Source: Jackrogersella multiformis (lineage: Eukaryota > Ascomycota > Sordariomycetes > Xylariales > Hypoxylaceae). Taken from it: a stretch of DNA of 64,000 nucleotides. This document shows positions 12,528-23,063 of this stretch, in pieces. The translations under genes and the position numbers were made by a program. The first letter of the stretch is position 1, and the number at the start of each line of letters is the position of its first letter. The notes under the pieces are model-generated. The model did not search any database. It had not been told where the DNA came from and saw nothing but the letters and a program-made list of their open reading frames with translations. The stretch lies in contig CADCXD010000008.1 of the NCBI GenBank assembly GCA_902806575.1, positions 2,418,001 to 2,482,000 on the forward strand, given 5' to 3'.

Positions 12528-13417
12528 GATGGTATTGAGTCATCGGTGTATCGAGATGGAAAGGGTTGGTTTCTCTCTTTTCTTATTTAATATTCCTGAT
12601 TTAGAGATGACAATGTTAAGTTTTCTTCCGAGGTTCCAAAGTTCCGATGTTCTTTATTGGGTTTTGGCTTTTGGGTTTTGGGTTTTTAGCTCAAACACCT
12701 CAGGTACTTCAGCTACAAATCGGAAGCCATGCAAGGAAGGCAGGAACGAAAGCAAGCTTCGAAGCTCCAAGGTTCTGAGTTAGAAGCTAAAAGCTAACGA
12801 TATGCGAAGGCAACTGCTACATGTCAGAGGCTATGACACGAAGGAAGCAAGTACCTAGACACCTAGGTTAGGTAATTAAGGTCCTGTGCTTATGAAGAAA
12901 GAACCAGGAATCAGGTGTGTGAAGTTTGATGAGCAGTAAATAGGTAGATGCTGGTCATCTGGATCCTGGATTGCTGAATCGACCTTATGACTTCCAAGTA
13001 TTGGATGTAGGGTACTTCTAGAAAAGCTCCACACCCCAGGAGGCAACCACGCGCCGTTCTACGTTCATTCACCTACTATCATTATCGTTATCGTTATCTA
13101 ACATCAGCCTATCGCCTGAGTGAAGTCATTTGACAGGGATTAATATATTGAATGGAGCTGCGTACTTGGTACCTGCCTAGCCTCCTACTAGTTTCAGTTT
13201 CCCCCAGCTGCCAGACAAGTTCCCCAGGTGGCATTCCTTCCACAAAGAACAGAGATTCAATACTTGCAACTACTACCGTTAGCATTAGCAGAATTTATAT
13301 AAAATACCCCTTACCCCCTTATTATTTGCTACTGACTCCATCCCAAATAAAATGATAAAATGATAAGGAGATGACATGAATCAGGCTGGCCGAAGGTTGC
13401 CTTAAATAATTGGAAAT
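12528..13417. promoter_or_regulatory. Divergent promoter region of ATG9 and COG6
   Basis: 890 bp between two start codons, so both promoters lie here. A repeated AAGTTCCGATG/GGTTCC-like stretch and GGGTTTTGG repeats occur at 12628-12690. The clearest motif is the GATA array listed separately. A GGTACC-type word cluster is at 12850-12866. No gene seen; the small frames at 12430-12783 and 13152-13355 are not convincing. Confidence 0.6.
13082..13098 (-). promoter_or_regulatory. Three GATA sites at 6-bp spacing
   Basis: TTATC (GATAA on the minus strand) occurs at 13082-13086, 13088-13092 and 13094-13098. GATA factors of the AreA/NreB type control nitrogen-starvation responses in filamentous fungi, and autophagy genes are a natural target. 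The array is about 555 bp from the ATG9 start and 320 bp from the COG6 start. Binding is inferred. Confidence 0.5.
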
Positions 13418-15574
13418 ATGGCCTCAAACGGCCTGAACTCACCTCCTCTACCAGGACGGGATGGGATATCACCAGGACCGCTGTCGCCTACAGGCACAGG
13501 TTCAGGGGGGCGAGTTTCAAATCCGCTATCGTCTAAAGTGACATCGGTTTTATCCACATCATACGCTGATTCCGAGTTCCGCGAATCTCTCGCTCTGCTA
13601 GATGAACGTGGCATCAGCAACAACGCTGAGACCCGAAGACAGCTACGGCTAGATGTCCAGAAAGAAGTTATTGACAGCAATGGCAAAATAATCACCGAGT
13701 TTGGACGAGTGGCCGAACAGCTAAGGAGGATTGGTACTACCATCGACAAGCTAAACAAGAGCTATCAGGACATGAGAGGTCATGTTACGGCAGCTCATGA
13801 GTCGACATCATCTATCCTCGAAGAAGCGTCTTCTCTCATGACCCAGAGGCATAACATAGAGACGAAGCAGCAGGTATTAAAAGCTTTCCGCGAGCACTTC
13901 GTTCTATCGGACGACGAAGTTGCCTCGTTGACGTTGACGGCCGAGCCCGTCGACGACCGTTTCTTCGTCGTCCTGGCCAAGGCGAAGCGTATAAGGAAGG
14001 ACTGCGAGTTCCTCCTCGGTTTCGAGAGCCAGACACTTGGCCTTGAGGTTATGGACCAAACGTCCAAGAATCTAAACCAGGCTTTTCAGAAGCTCTACCG
14101 CTGGGTTCAAAAAGAGTTCAAAACGCTCAACCTGGAGAACCCCCAGATCAATTCGTCTGTTCGCCGCGCCATCCGCGTGCTTGCCGAGAGGCCCTCCCTT
14201 TTCCAGAATTGTCTGGACTTCTTTGCCGAGGCTAGGGAGCAGATTCTATCTGACGCCTTCTACCTAGCCCTGACAGGCACAGCTTCATCTGGTTCAAAAG
14301 ACCACTCTGTGAAGCCGATCGAGCTAGTAGCTCACGACCCATTAAGATATGTGGGAGATATGCTGGCGTGGACGCATTCCGCCACGGTTAGCGAGAGGGA
14401 AGCCCTCGAGATTCTTTTTATATCCGACGGAAATGAAATCGCCAAGGGGATGCAGGAAGGGCGCGAGAACGAGTTATGGCTGCTAATGGCCGACGAGGCA
14501 GATGGGCCCGTGGAGTTCGACGCCGTCAAGGCCTTGAACGAGCTCGTCGACAGGGACGTCTCCGGCGCGGCGCGTATCCTGAGGCAGCGAGTCGAGCAGG
14601 TAATCCAGACTAACGAAGATACCATCCCAGCATACAAGCTAGCAAACCTCCTCGGATTCTACCGAGTAACCTTCTCTAAACTACTCGGCGAAGACTCGGG
14701 ACTCCTACAGGCGATGGCCAACCTGGAGTCGGAAGCGCTCCGGCAATTCCGTTCCCTCATGAGGGATCACATCACGACCCTCGAGGGCGAATTCCAGCAC
14801 ACGCCGTCCGACCTCGGGCCCCCGGAGTTCCTGCAGGACGCCCTCAAGCAGCTCACGGCCATCATGAAGACGTACGAAACATCCCTCGCCTCCGAGGGCG
14901 ACCGCGAAGCCGACTTCGAGCCCATCCTGGCCGAGTCCTTCGACCCCTTCATGTCCGGCTGCGAGAACATGTCCAAGAACATCCCCGCGCCCTCGACCTC
15001 CATCTTCCTCATCAACAGCCTGCTCCTGGCGCAGGCCGCGCTGTCCCCCTTCCAAGCCTTCACGCGTGCGCGCCTCGAGCGACTACGCTCTGCCATAGAC
15101 TCCCACAGCGCCCAGCTCGTCGAGAGCCAATACGCCTTCTTCCGTGCCGAGTCGGCGCTGGAGCCGCTCTTCGCCGCCCTCGCCCCGCTCAGCGACGCCT
15201 CCCCGGCGGACGTGGCCAAGGTGGCTGCGCTAGACGCGCTACGGCCCGCGGACCTTACGCGCGCCGCCCAGGGCCTCGACGACTTCCTGCCCTCCGCCGT
15301 CATGGACGCCCTCGACAACGTCAAACACCTGCAGGACGCGGCGCTGGCGCGCCTCGTCACCGAGGAGGCCGCCGAGCGCTTCTGCGTCGACTTCGAGCAC
15401 GTCGAGGAGCTGCTTGTCGCCGCGGACGAGATGGCCGAGGAGCAGGAGCAGGAAGGGCGAGGAAGAAGAGGACGTGGTGGAGGAGGAGGAGGAGGAGGAG
15501 AGGAAGGAGGGCCGGCGAGCCTTAGAACGCTGTTCCCCAGAACGACGGGCGAGATTAGGGTCTTGCTGTCGTGA
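13418..15574 (+). CDS. COG6: Conserved oligomeric Golgi complex subunit 6
   Basis: Subunit of the COG tethering complex that captures retrograde vesicles at the Golgi; in yeast the lobe-B subunits, including Cog6, also support Cvt and autophagy vesicle fusion. Intronless, 718 residues, close to other fungal Cog6 proteins. The N-terminal Pro/Ser/Gly-rich 30 residues are followed by a heptad-rich helical region (about 60-160) containing YADSEFRESLALLDERG and IGTTIDKLNKSYQDMRGHV, then the conserved FREHFVLSDDEV segment and FLLGFESQTLGLEVMDQTS, which identify Cog6. The C-terminus (about 675-705) turns into a Gln/Glu-, Arg- and Gly-rich low-complexity tail before a short TTGEIRVLLS end. GC content at third positions rises sharply in the 3' half. 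Divergently transcribed from ATG9. Confidence 0.93.
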   Translation: MASNGLNSPPLPGRDGISPGPLSPTGTGSGGRVSNPLSSKVTSVLSTSYADSEFRESLALLDERGISNNAETRRQLRLDVQKEVIDSNGKIITEFGRVAEQLRRIGTTIDKLNKSYQDMRGHVTAAHESTSSILEEASSLMTQRHNIETKQQVLKAFREHFVLSDDEVASLTLTAEPVDDRFFVVLAKAKRIRKDCEFLLGFESQTLGLEVMDQTSKNLNQAFQKLYRWVQKEFKTLNLENPQINSSVRRAIRVLAERPSLFQNCLDFFAEAREQILSDAFYLALTGTASSGSKDHSVKPIELVAHDPLRYVGDMLAWTHSATVSEREALEILFISDGNEIAKGMQEGRENELWLLMADEADGPVEFDAVKALNELVDRDVSGAARILRQRVEQVIQTNEDTIPAYKLANLLGFYRVTFSKLLGEDSGLLQAMANLESEALRQFRSLMRDHITTLEGEFQHTPSDLGPPEFLQDALKQLTAIMKTYETSLASEGDREADFEPILAESFDPFMSGCENMSKNIPAPSTSIFLINSLLLAQAALSPFQAFTRARLERLRSAIDSHSAQLVESQYAFFRAESALEPLFAALAPLSDASPADVAKVAALDALRPADLTRAAQGLDDFLPSAVMDALDNVKHLQDAALARLVTEEAAERFCVDFEHVEELLVAADEMAEEQEQEGRGRRGRGGGGGGGGEEGGPASLRTLFPRTTGEIRVLLS

Positions 15575-16035
15575 TACGGGTTTCCATGTGACGAGAGGGG
15601 GAGGGACAACACGGTACGGGCACGTGGGTGATCGGCATGGCGTGGTGACACCGCTGTCGTCAACATGGGGTAGATAGGGCGCAGGGCGAGGACGGGAACA
15701 CAAGACAAAAGAGAGAAAGGCCGCAACTCCCAAGATTTAGACGTTGCAAACTTTTATCTTCTTCATTATCATGTTGATGTAATCGTGAGCCGCATAACTA
15801 GGTACCTACCTACCTAGGTAATTACACATGTAAGACGGAGCAACTAAGTAAGATAGGTACACAAGGTGTCCCGGTACCGGTAAATTATATTTCTCCTCCC
15901 TTTCTTCTTCCATTCGTGCTGTGCCCGCGTCTTGTGTCTCTCCCATTCCCCATTCTTTCCTTCCTGCTTTCCTTTCCCTTATCTTTCTGCTTCTGCTTCT
16001 TCCACTCCTCGTGATCTTTCATTAAAACATCATTC
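15575..16035. other. Short convergent intergenic region
   Basis: Convergent 3' ends of COG6 and the APH-like gene. Contains a GGTACCTACCTACCTAGG word at 15800-15818 and a pyrimidine-rich tract at 15890-16015. No gene seen. Confidence 0.55.
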
Positions 16036-17787
16036 TCATCCATAATTCCCCGTGCTGGGTCCGGGACTATCATTATCTCCTCTTGGTTTCTTGACCGGCC
16101 ACACCTCCACGTTAGCGCTGGGCCGTCTAGGCCTCTTGCCAGCCGCTTCCTCCTCGTCGACCTCCTGAAGTCTTTTTAGGGCGGTTACCAGCCGCCTACG
16201 CGCTGTGATCTCGCGGTCGCTGCTGTTGGGACCGGGTCGGTAGAACTGTTTCACCACGCCCACCGTGGCGTGGTAGCACTCGTATAATAGGAGACGGACC
16301 GGTACGCTCTCAGGGTCCTCGATAAGGTTGCCCTCGTCACGTTTGGTATCGCCATGTCCTTCGAGGCCAGAGATATTTGTTCTTTCGGGCTGGCGGAAGC
16401 CGCGGAGAAACTCGGAAGGGGGATCCCGACTGAAGACCTCGGCAAAGAGAGGGTCGCCGAAGACGCAGTTGCTCCAGTCGCGAAAGCCTGTGACAGTAAT
16501 AGTCGGCTGCTGTGCGTCAGGTGGCTTACCGCCCTCGTCTACTTCTCCACTTCGCTCTATTGCCAGTTTCTCGGTTGCGGCCTCTATTCCGCTTGGGTTC
16601 GTTTCCTGACCCGGGGTTGGCTGTGGGTGAGTTTCGTCCCCCTTTTCAGTGGACTTTGTGGATCTCGATACTAGGATGTTGGACTCATCACTCGCGTCGA
16701 GTATCACCAGTCGGGGAGTTGTGACGCCATCTAGGTGATGGCCTAACCTGCTAAAGTAGCCCCTGATCGGTTCGTAGCTAAACGTTACAGCCATGTCCTC
16801 TGCGTCTCTGAGCACACCCTCCAATAGAGCGTGGAAAGCTTGTCTCCAAGTTGTTGCGCCACGAACACCGAATCCAGCTAGTTGCGTTCTGCGTAGGTCG
16901 GTAGACGGTAGCTGCGGGCTGATGACCGCTGTGGCTGGTCCGAAAATTCCATTTGGAGATGTGAAAGTCGAAAGCCGCCTCACGAGTTGACCTCGTTGGA
17001 AGTCTACGATCTTCCTCTCGGATGCAGTTGGGGGTGTCGAAAGCCCAGACACGGGTCCTCCTCTTGGCGATTCGAAAATGTTGAAAGGAGAACCTAGTTC
17101 TGCTGATGACTGAGAATGGGCAACTAGGACAGGAAGAAACCTCAGCACACTCTCCTTCACGCCTCGTGGTCCCTCGAAATTGATGTCCAGATCGTCCTTC
17201 TCTGACTGGCTTCCGATATATCGATAGGCACCGATGCTTTTGTGAGCGGAAGCTCCAACCTGGGTGGGAGACTCGAGTACTTGTTCAAGAATCCACCGAG
17301 TTACGAGCGTTTCTGACAGGTTCATAGCCCTCTCGGATCGAAGTAATCTCAGGAGCGGGGGCGGTGGCAGACTGAGAACTAATATCCTGCCATCAGAAAT
17401 CTTGACACCGAAGAATCTGAGGAGGCGACAGGATGGCAACGGATTAATAGACTCGATGCTGATATGTGGAAGAGCATCTTGGATTGCTGAGCGTATAGAC
17501 TCAAGCGGTTGAAGTCGATCCATGGAGACGATGGGTGACAAACGCTCGGCTCGTGCAACAGAAGATATTTGGCGACGTGAAGTTAGCCATCTTGTGGAAC
17601 GCGATAGGCCGGGTGCGTCGAAATCCCCTTTTGACGGGTGAATCTGGGTAGAAGCAGAAACAGAAGCAGAGTCGGGAATGTGGAGTGAGAAGAAAGGGCT
17701 ACCGGGGCCTGCGGTGACGGAACATGGATCGGTTGGCAGCGCTAAACCCACCCTTGAAGTTCGGCGCATTACCTGTGTCTGTGGCAT
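16036..17787 (-). CDS. Aminoglycoside-phosphotransferase-like protein, probably catalytically inactive
   Basis: Single exon, 583 residues. The fold assignment rests on an N-lobe-like stretch (about 115-172: LPSCRLLRFFGVKISDGRILVL, then a helix ending WILEQVL) and a C-lobe with DAEDMAVTFSYEPIRGYF, then the catalytic-loop position at 359-373 reading RLVILDASDESNILV, and FRDWSNCVFGDPLFAEVF at 436-452, where active members carry the metal-binding Asp-containing segment. In active kinases the loop is HxDxxxxN; here the His is replaced (VILDASDESN), although Asp and Asn remain. The protein may bind a nucleotide or metabolite without transferring phosphate. Two low-complexity inserts (about 225-300 and 375-430) enlarge it beyond the usual 300-400 residues. 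An internal ATG near 17520 could be the true start, since the first 89 residues are Ser-rich and poorly structured. Substrate unknown. Confidence 0.7.
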   Translation of the reverse strand: MPQTQVMRRTSRVGLALPTDPCSVTAGPGSPFFSLHIPDSASVSASTQIHPSKGDFDAPGLSRSTRWLTSRRQISSVARAERLSPIVSMDRLQPLESIRSAIQDALPHISIESINPLPSCRLLRFFGVKISDGRILVLSLPPPPLLRLLRSERAMNLSETLVTRWILEQVLESPTQVGASAHKSIGAYRYIGSQSEKDDLDINFEGPRGVKESVLRFLPVLVAHSQSSAELGSPFNIFESPRGGPVSGLSTPPTASERKIVDFQRGQLVRRLSTFTSPNGIFGPATAVISPQLPSTDLRRTQLAGFGVRGATTWRQAFHALLEGVLRDAEDMAVTFSYEPIRGYFSRLGHHLDGVTTPRLVILDASDESNILVSRSTKSTEKGDETHPQPTPGQETNPSGIEAATEKLAIERSGEVDEGGKPPDAQQPTITVTGFRDWSNCVFGDPLFAEVFSRDPPSEFLRGFRQPERTNISGLEGHGDTKRDEGNLIEDPESVPVRLLLYECYHATVGVVKQFYRPGPNSSDREITARRRLVTALKRLQEVDEEEAAGKRPRRPSANVEVWPVKKPRGDNDSPGPSTGNYG

Positions 17788-18595
17788 CTGGCTTTCTATA
17801 GGTGAGAAAAATTGCTATAATACGGCCAGATATTAATTTCTCAAAAGAGAAGGTTGAGACGGGTGCCTGCGATCCGGTAAATGATAAGGGTACTCAATCT
17901 AGACAAACGCCAAGATCAGAGCCGGCATAAATAAAATCAAACAGGAACTCTTGAGCTCACGATTTGGCTCGACGGCACGAGATCTGGTAAGCAACGGATA
18001 AATAGAGAGCTGCTCTATAAAGCTGCAGATGTTGGCCTCTTGAATATGAAATCTCTAGACGACGCCGGCTAATAGACAGATAGATAGAAAGAGAGAAGGT
18101 AAATATGTATAAAATGGAGAAGTAAACTAAAATATATAAAGTGTACTTCATCAGAACGAAGAAGAGGTTTGGACAGCGATCTTAGCTTGGCAACCCAGGA
18201 CAGACAAGGTCAGGCGTCAGGATCCGAGGGACGAATTCAACCAAGGACGAAAAGAGCGGTATTACCTAGTATGATACGTCTGAAGAGACGACAGGCAGCT
18301 CTCGTGAGGCTAAGATGAGTTACAGGTACGGTGGTCGGTTGCTAGCGAATGAGGCGTTCTCGCCTGGCGAAGAGAGAGACATCCGACTCGCGGCTCCAAA
18401 TCGGACTAAGATGGCAATAGGCAAAACTCGCCTAAAGGAGGCGTAAGTAGGTGACAGATGGTGGAGCTACGAATGTTGAGTGGCTGCAGCTTATGTGCGT
18501 CCAGAAGGAAATACTCAGATGTGAAACGAACAGTACTAAGGAAGTGTTCCACCCAGGTCAAAGGGTATCCGAACGCCAAGACGCCAACCGAACGA

Positions 18596-18629
18596 TTCCA
18601 GAATTCCTAGAATTCCCAGAATTCGAGAA
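18596..18629. repeat. 9-bp AGAATTCCN tandem array with heat-shock-element-like ends
   Basis: Three copies of a 9-bp unit, each containing GAATTC, with TTCnnGAA at both ends (18596-18603 and 18622-18629). The flanking TTCnnGAA units match the heat-shock-factor core, but the inner spacing of three bases does not. No gene start is near, so function is doubtful. Confidence 0.35.
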
Positions 18630-19084
18630 GCCCTGGGTGCATTACCTACTAGTTAAGAAATCCACGTCCGGGGCCCAAGCCAGGGTGCGGCAAGCGAGCG
18701 GGCTGAGATATCTAACCTACTATGTAATCCCAGAAACTACCAGAGAGAAAAGTCCCAAGGAGCAGGTCGAGATGTTGTGGGACTCATTTCAATGTAGTCC
18801 CACGCGTTATATGATGCCAAAGTTTCCGAGGTAGGAACTGAAAGAAAATCGGGATACCGACGTCTCGATAGAGTATCTACCTACGAGGTAGGTAGAGCAG
18901 GATGACCTGTAAGAAAGCCACATTGGCCGTAGGGGTTTTGACAAGCGAAGTTGCATAGACACACACGATGCTGTCTCATTCTCGCGTCCCAGGGCGGCGG
19001 TGTGCGTAACGGAGTGCCACGAGAAGAACATCATGACGCGCTTGTTGTAAGAAAGAAGTGTAGTAGCAAGAGTTAGATTAGTAG

Positions 19085-19440
19085 GTTAAGTAGTGTAAGT
19101 AGTGTAGTGTGTACCTACATACATACCCAGGTACCCATCTACACTAGGTCGTGAGTAGGTAGAAAGTAGGTAGTCGAGCTTGGATGTAACAAGCAACGTG
19201 GGACTTTGTTCAAAAATTGAATATTACCTAGTTGAAAAGTTGAAAAGTTCCAATATTAGAGGTACCCGTGGAGGTACTTTAGGTGGTTTGATTAACCTAC
19301 TACTACGTATATGGTAGGTCGATTTACTTAGCGTAAGTCCTAGCTACTTAACCTTGGAACCTAGGTAAGTGGTAAGTACCTACATGTAGGTAGTAGGTAG
19401 TAGGTCTACCTACTAGGTACCCTAGGTAGGTAGGTAGTGT
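19085..19440. repeat. Dense cluster of TAGGTAGGTACC words
   Basis: Repeated TAGGTAG, GTACCTA and CCTAGGTA words, largely self-complementary, over about 350 bp. The same words occur in nearly every intergenic stretch of the window and are absent from the exons I resolved. No unit boundary or terminal repeat is visible, so this is a dispersed short word, not a transposon. Confidence 0.6.
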
Positions 19441-22400
19441 GTGCATTTGCGGTAGGCCGATAATCGCGAGATCTGTTCATGGATGGATGTGATGATAAAT
19501 GATGAATGGTGGTGAAGCTGGTAGCCGGCTTAGAATAGCGATATGCGAATCGTACTCTAGTAGAGTTGCATTAGCAAGCGAGCCGGAGAATTTTTCATTG
19601 GCTGGGAGTAAGCGAAAATGACCGAAACTGGTAAGGTTCCGAGCCTTAATTATGGGGCCTCCGTCCGCCCTTGCTCCCTAAATTCAACCCCCAGCTTGCC
19701 TGCCCTGTTTGTAAGCTTCCAAAACTTCTCAAGCTTCCTTAAAGCTTCCTCTTGAAAGGGAGTCCGCGCCGTTGTGGATCCATCTTGACCCGATTACATT
19801 CTTACTTAAATTATTCTATTACCTAGGTAGCTTACCTTAGGTACCTAGGTAGATCAAATATTTATGTACACTACATATTTCATCTTATGATCCACATCCG
19901 CATTTACATCCGCCTCCGCCTCCGTTAATATGGATCTTAAGCTTAACTTCACATAGCACTAGATATAAGATATCGATCATCATCGCTAAGCGTACCTAGG
20001 TATGTATATATAACAAGTTATTAACTTACATTCCCTCCCGAATAATCCTGATTTACCTTAATAATATACGGCTTCGTTTAAATCTTTTGACTATTTTACT
20101 GTCTTACTTAATAACATTTAAAATTCCTATGAAGGATTTAAGATGACACGCCTTTCCTATCAATATATTTTGTACAACATGTGGTAGGTCGTTATTTATC
20201 TCCAAGACGAATCTCCTATTCCAGCCCGATCAACCCTAAGTGCCGCTTCTTATTTAAACAATATCCCCTTAAGAGTTCATTCGATGCGAGGGTTTGAGGC
20301 ACCTGCAGCACAAAGCAACATGGATCAGCATGTATACCTAATGTAAGTATTTTAGTTGACCGGTTATTAGGCATTGGTACCCCTCCGGCCTTAGCCTGTC
20401 AAAATATACGATCGTGGTATTAAATTGTACCCTACCAGCTTCCTCCATGATCTCTAAAAGCACCTAACAACATTTTTGGAACAAGCCAATGATATTCAAA
20501 GCGTAGCGATGCTTACATGGCTTTCGTAATGTGTCGTCAAATCTATCACAAAGGGCTTAGCGCGGCTCTATCTCGGATCAAATGCTAGATCCATGTTGGA
20601 ATCGTCATGATAAAAGAAAGGATTTCATGGAGTTAGTTTCTATTCCAATTAGTCTCTTACGGTGCCTTGCTATCTAGGTACATAGAGTGATGTCCATGCT
20701 TCCCGGATACGTGGTTTCATCTTTGAATACTACGGCTCGATTTGGTGAAGGACATGCTTCTATTATTAGGTTAGAGATATACCCTTGTTTACTCGGTAAT
20801 AATATCTTAAAGCGATAAACATTTTATGAGGATTGCAATTTCATAATATTGATAACTACTTACCTCATATGAAGGTAATATGAAGGCGAATTTCCTGAAA
20901 ATCAGATATATTTATTATGGCTACCTAGGTGGAGAAAGTACTTATTAGTAAACATACCTAATATCAGAAATCATGTTAGATCTGCTACAATAACTAAGGT
21001 TTCTGGAAGTATATATTTCCTAACATCTTATATGCGTTCGAATATGTACTTGACCTTAAGTGACGTTTAGATCAGCTTATTATGTTGTTAAAATCTACCA
21101 AAGTCCAACTATCTATGTAAGATATAAAACCTTATACGTGGGCTTATATAGATGCTCCCTTTCTAACCTGTCTTAGAATGATACCAAATTTGAATCTTAG
21201 AACGAATCAGCTACTCATGACTAATAAGCGAACGAGAATCTAAGTGGTTACATCCCTCCAGGATGAAGATATCATCGGAATTACTAGGACGACAACTCAC
21301 TTAACCCCCTTTATTTGGTCCGAATGACACACTCCCAGACTTCTAGAAACGCAATGCGACCCTCCCTAGATCAGGGCCTAAGGGTAAGTTTAAGCGACAA
21401 CCCCCTGCTAATAGCTAGGGCATTTTGCATTCTCCGCATCTAGGGTGTCTTGTAGATATGGCTTGGGATGCATTATCATCATCCATATGAGAAAATAGAC
21501 CAACAATTCGATAATATCGTTAATTATTTCCCCCATCTATGGCTGAGGTGATGCGTCTTAGGTAGCAACGAGATGACTATTCTAGTTAACATTGGTCTCC
21601 CGTACTCGCTAATATTGGCTCCTTTAGGTGATATTCGAGGAAGAGACAGTGAGATGCTAACCAAAGTTCCACCTTTCCCGCATTCTCTACAAGAGGCTCG
21701 GTTTGTAGGAGTAGCCCACCTGCCTATGTGGAATGGTAAAGAAGATGGTCACGGTGTCCCATAATTCTCAGTAATTAGAAGCTGGACGCAAACTCAAATA
21801 TGGGGATCTTAACTAATGCTCACGCATTTCACATGGATTTATCGATTCAACAGATTTTACTCGGTATTCTTTACAGCTTTATGACCCATATATATTCACA
21901 CTGACTGCTTTATCTTAGGGTAGTGGATACAATCGGAATTACGGCTCGCCAATGTAAATGTAAGAGATATAACGTATGTGGAAATATTATAGAATATATT
22001 ATATAATAATAACTGTCAAACTCGACTATGAGGGTGTTTCCCACGTGGCTTCTTCGGTATCTAGTGGCACATATCGAGACAAACTTTGAGCTACGTAGAA
22101 GCATAATAATATATCCAAGGTATCAACTTAGTAGGGTACTAGGTAGATATGTAAGGGTCTCTTAGCTTAGTTATGAAAGATGTAGAGTGAGTCAAACATT
22201 CGCTGGTTTAAACATGCCTTGGTGTATCTACGTACTACCATGATAGATAGAAGCACTCTTTACATCAATTACCCCTGTCACATTCAGACCTCGTGTCACG
22301 CTTGTGATGACAATTAACGATCTATGGAGAATGCTAGATCTTGGTGGGACACTTAGAGATTCTTAGCCGCATCCTAAGTGGGCACCACTTTAAAGATTTC

Positions 22401-23063
22401 ATAGCTAGGTACGGTCCGAAATATTTGACTGCATGTTTAGACAGGAGATTTACGCAAGCATATACTTTAGTATGTGGAGTTGGGAGATTGAAGGGGTTTC
22501 GGGACCACGATATGATAAGGTAACTAGTTTCTGGAAGCATACAACTGCGTGGGCTTCGGTAGAGAAAACACATCTCTTCAAGTTGTTGTCATAATGCTTT
22601 TAGGAAACTAGCCAATTATGATATACGGAGCCCCTCCCCCTCTAAATGACACCGGTGCCTTTCATCACCAGAAATTTCCTAATCGAGGCCGGAGTTGACG
22701 AGCTTCAAGCCGCACCGGAACATGATATTAATTAGACAAGCAGGATTTCATAACAAGGTATGCGAAACTAAACGAAAAGTGAATCCGACTAACCTTCATA
22801 TGGGAATACCAATAAGGACACCCGTGCTTTTGTTCGATACAGGGACCGTATCTGAGTGAAAAGGGGCTGACTATCCTCCTTATTGTCGCCGCACTATCTC
22901 GCTCAGAGACTCGCTCGTCAGCTTTTTCGACCATTGCAGTTGTCTTTACAAGGCAGTAGAGCAGGCGGTGGACATCGTACACCCAAATTAGTACCTATCA
23001 CGTCTTTTCAAGCGACGTTGACTATACTTGAACGATCTAGATTGAGTACCTATATAGGCCATA

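Larger units (their letters stand above)
17788..23063. other. AT-rich gene-poor stretch flanking the cell-death block
   Basis: About 5.3 kb with no supportable gene. A 127-codon frame at 18451-18834 shows no recognisable motif. 19080-19440 and 19800-19860 are dense in TAGGTAGGTACC words. 19860-23000 is AT-rich with many stops in all frames; it could be old repeat-derived DNA, but I see no terminal repeats or transposase remnants. A 9-bp repeat array lies at 18600-18626. Confidence 0.5.

Noticed and set aside
14705..15733. Minus-strand frames of up to 319 codons across the 3' half of COG6
   Set aside because: Antisense shadows created by high third-position GC in COG6; sequence is low-complexity Ser/Arg.
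18451..18834. 127-codon plus-strand frame
   Set aside because: No motif, no splice partners, and it contains the 9-bp repeat array; not supported as a gene.
19860..23000. AT-rich stretch as a RIP-mutated transposon
   Set aside because: No terminal repeats, duplicated copy or protein remnant seen; dinucleotide indices would be needed to support it.
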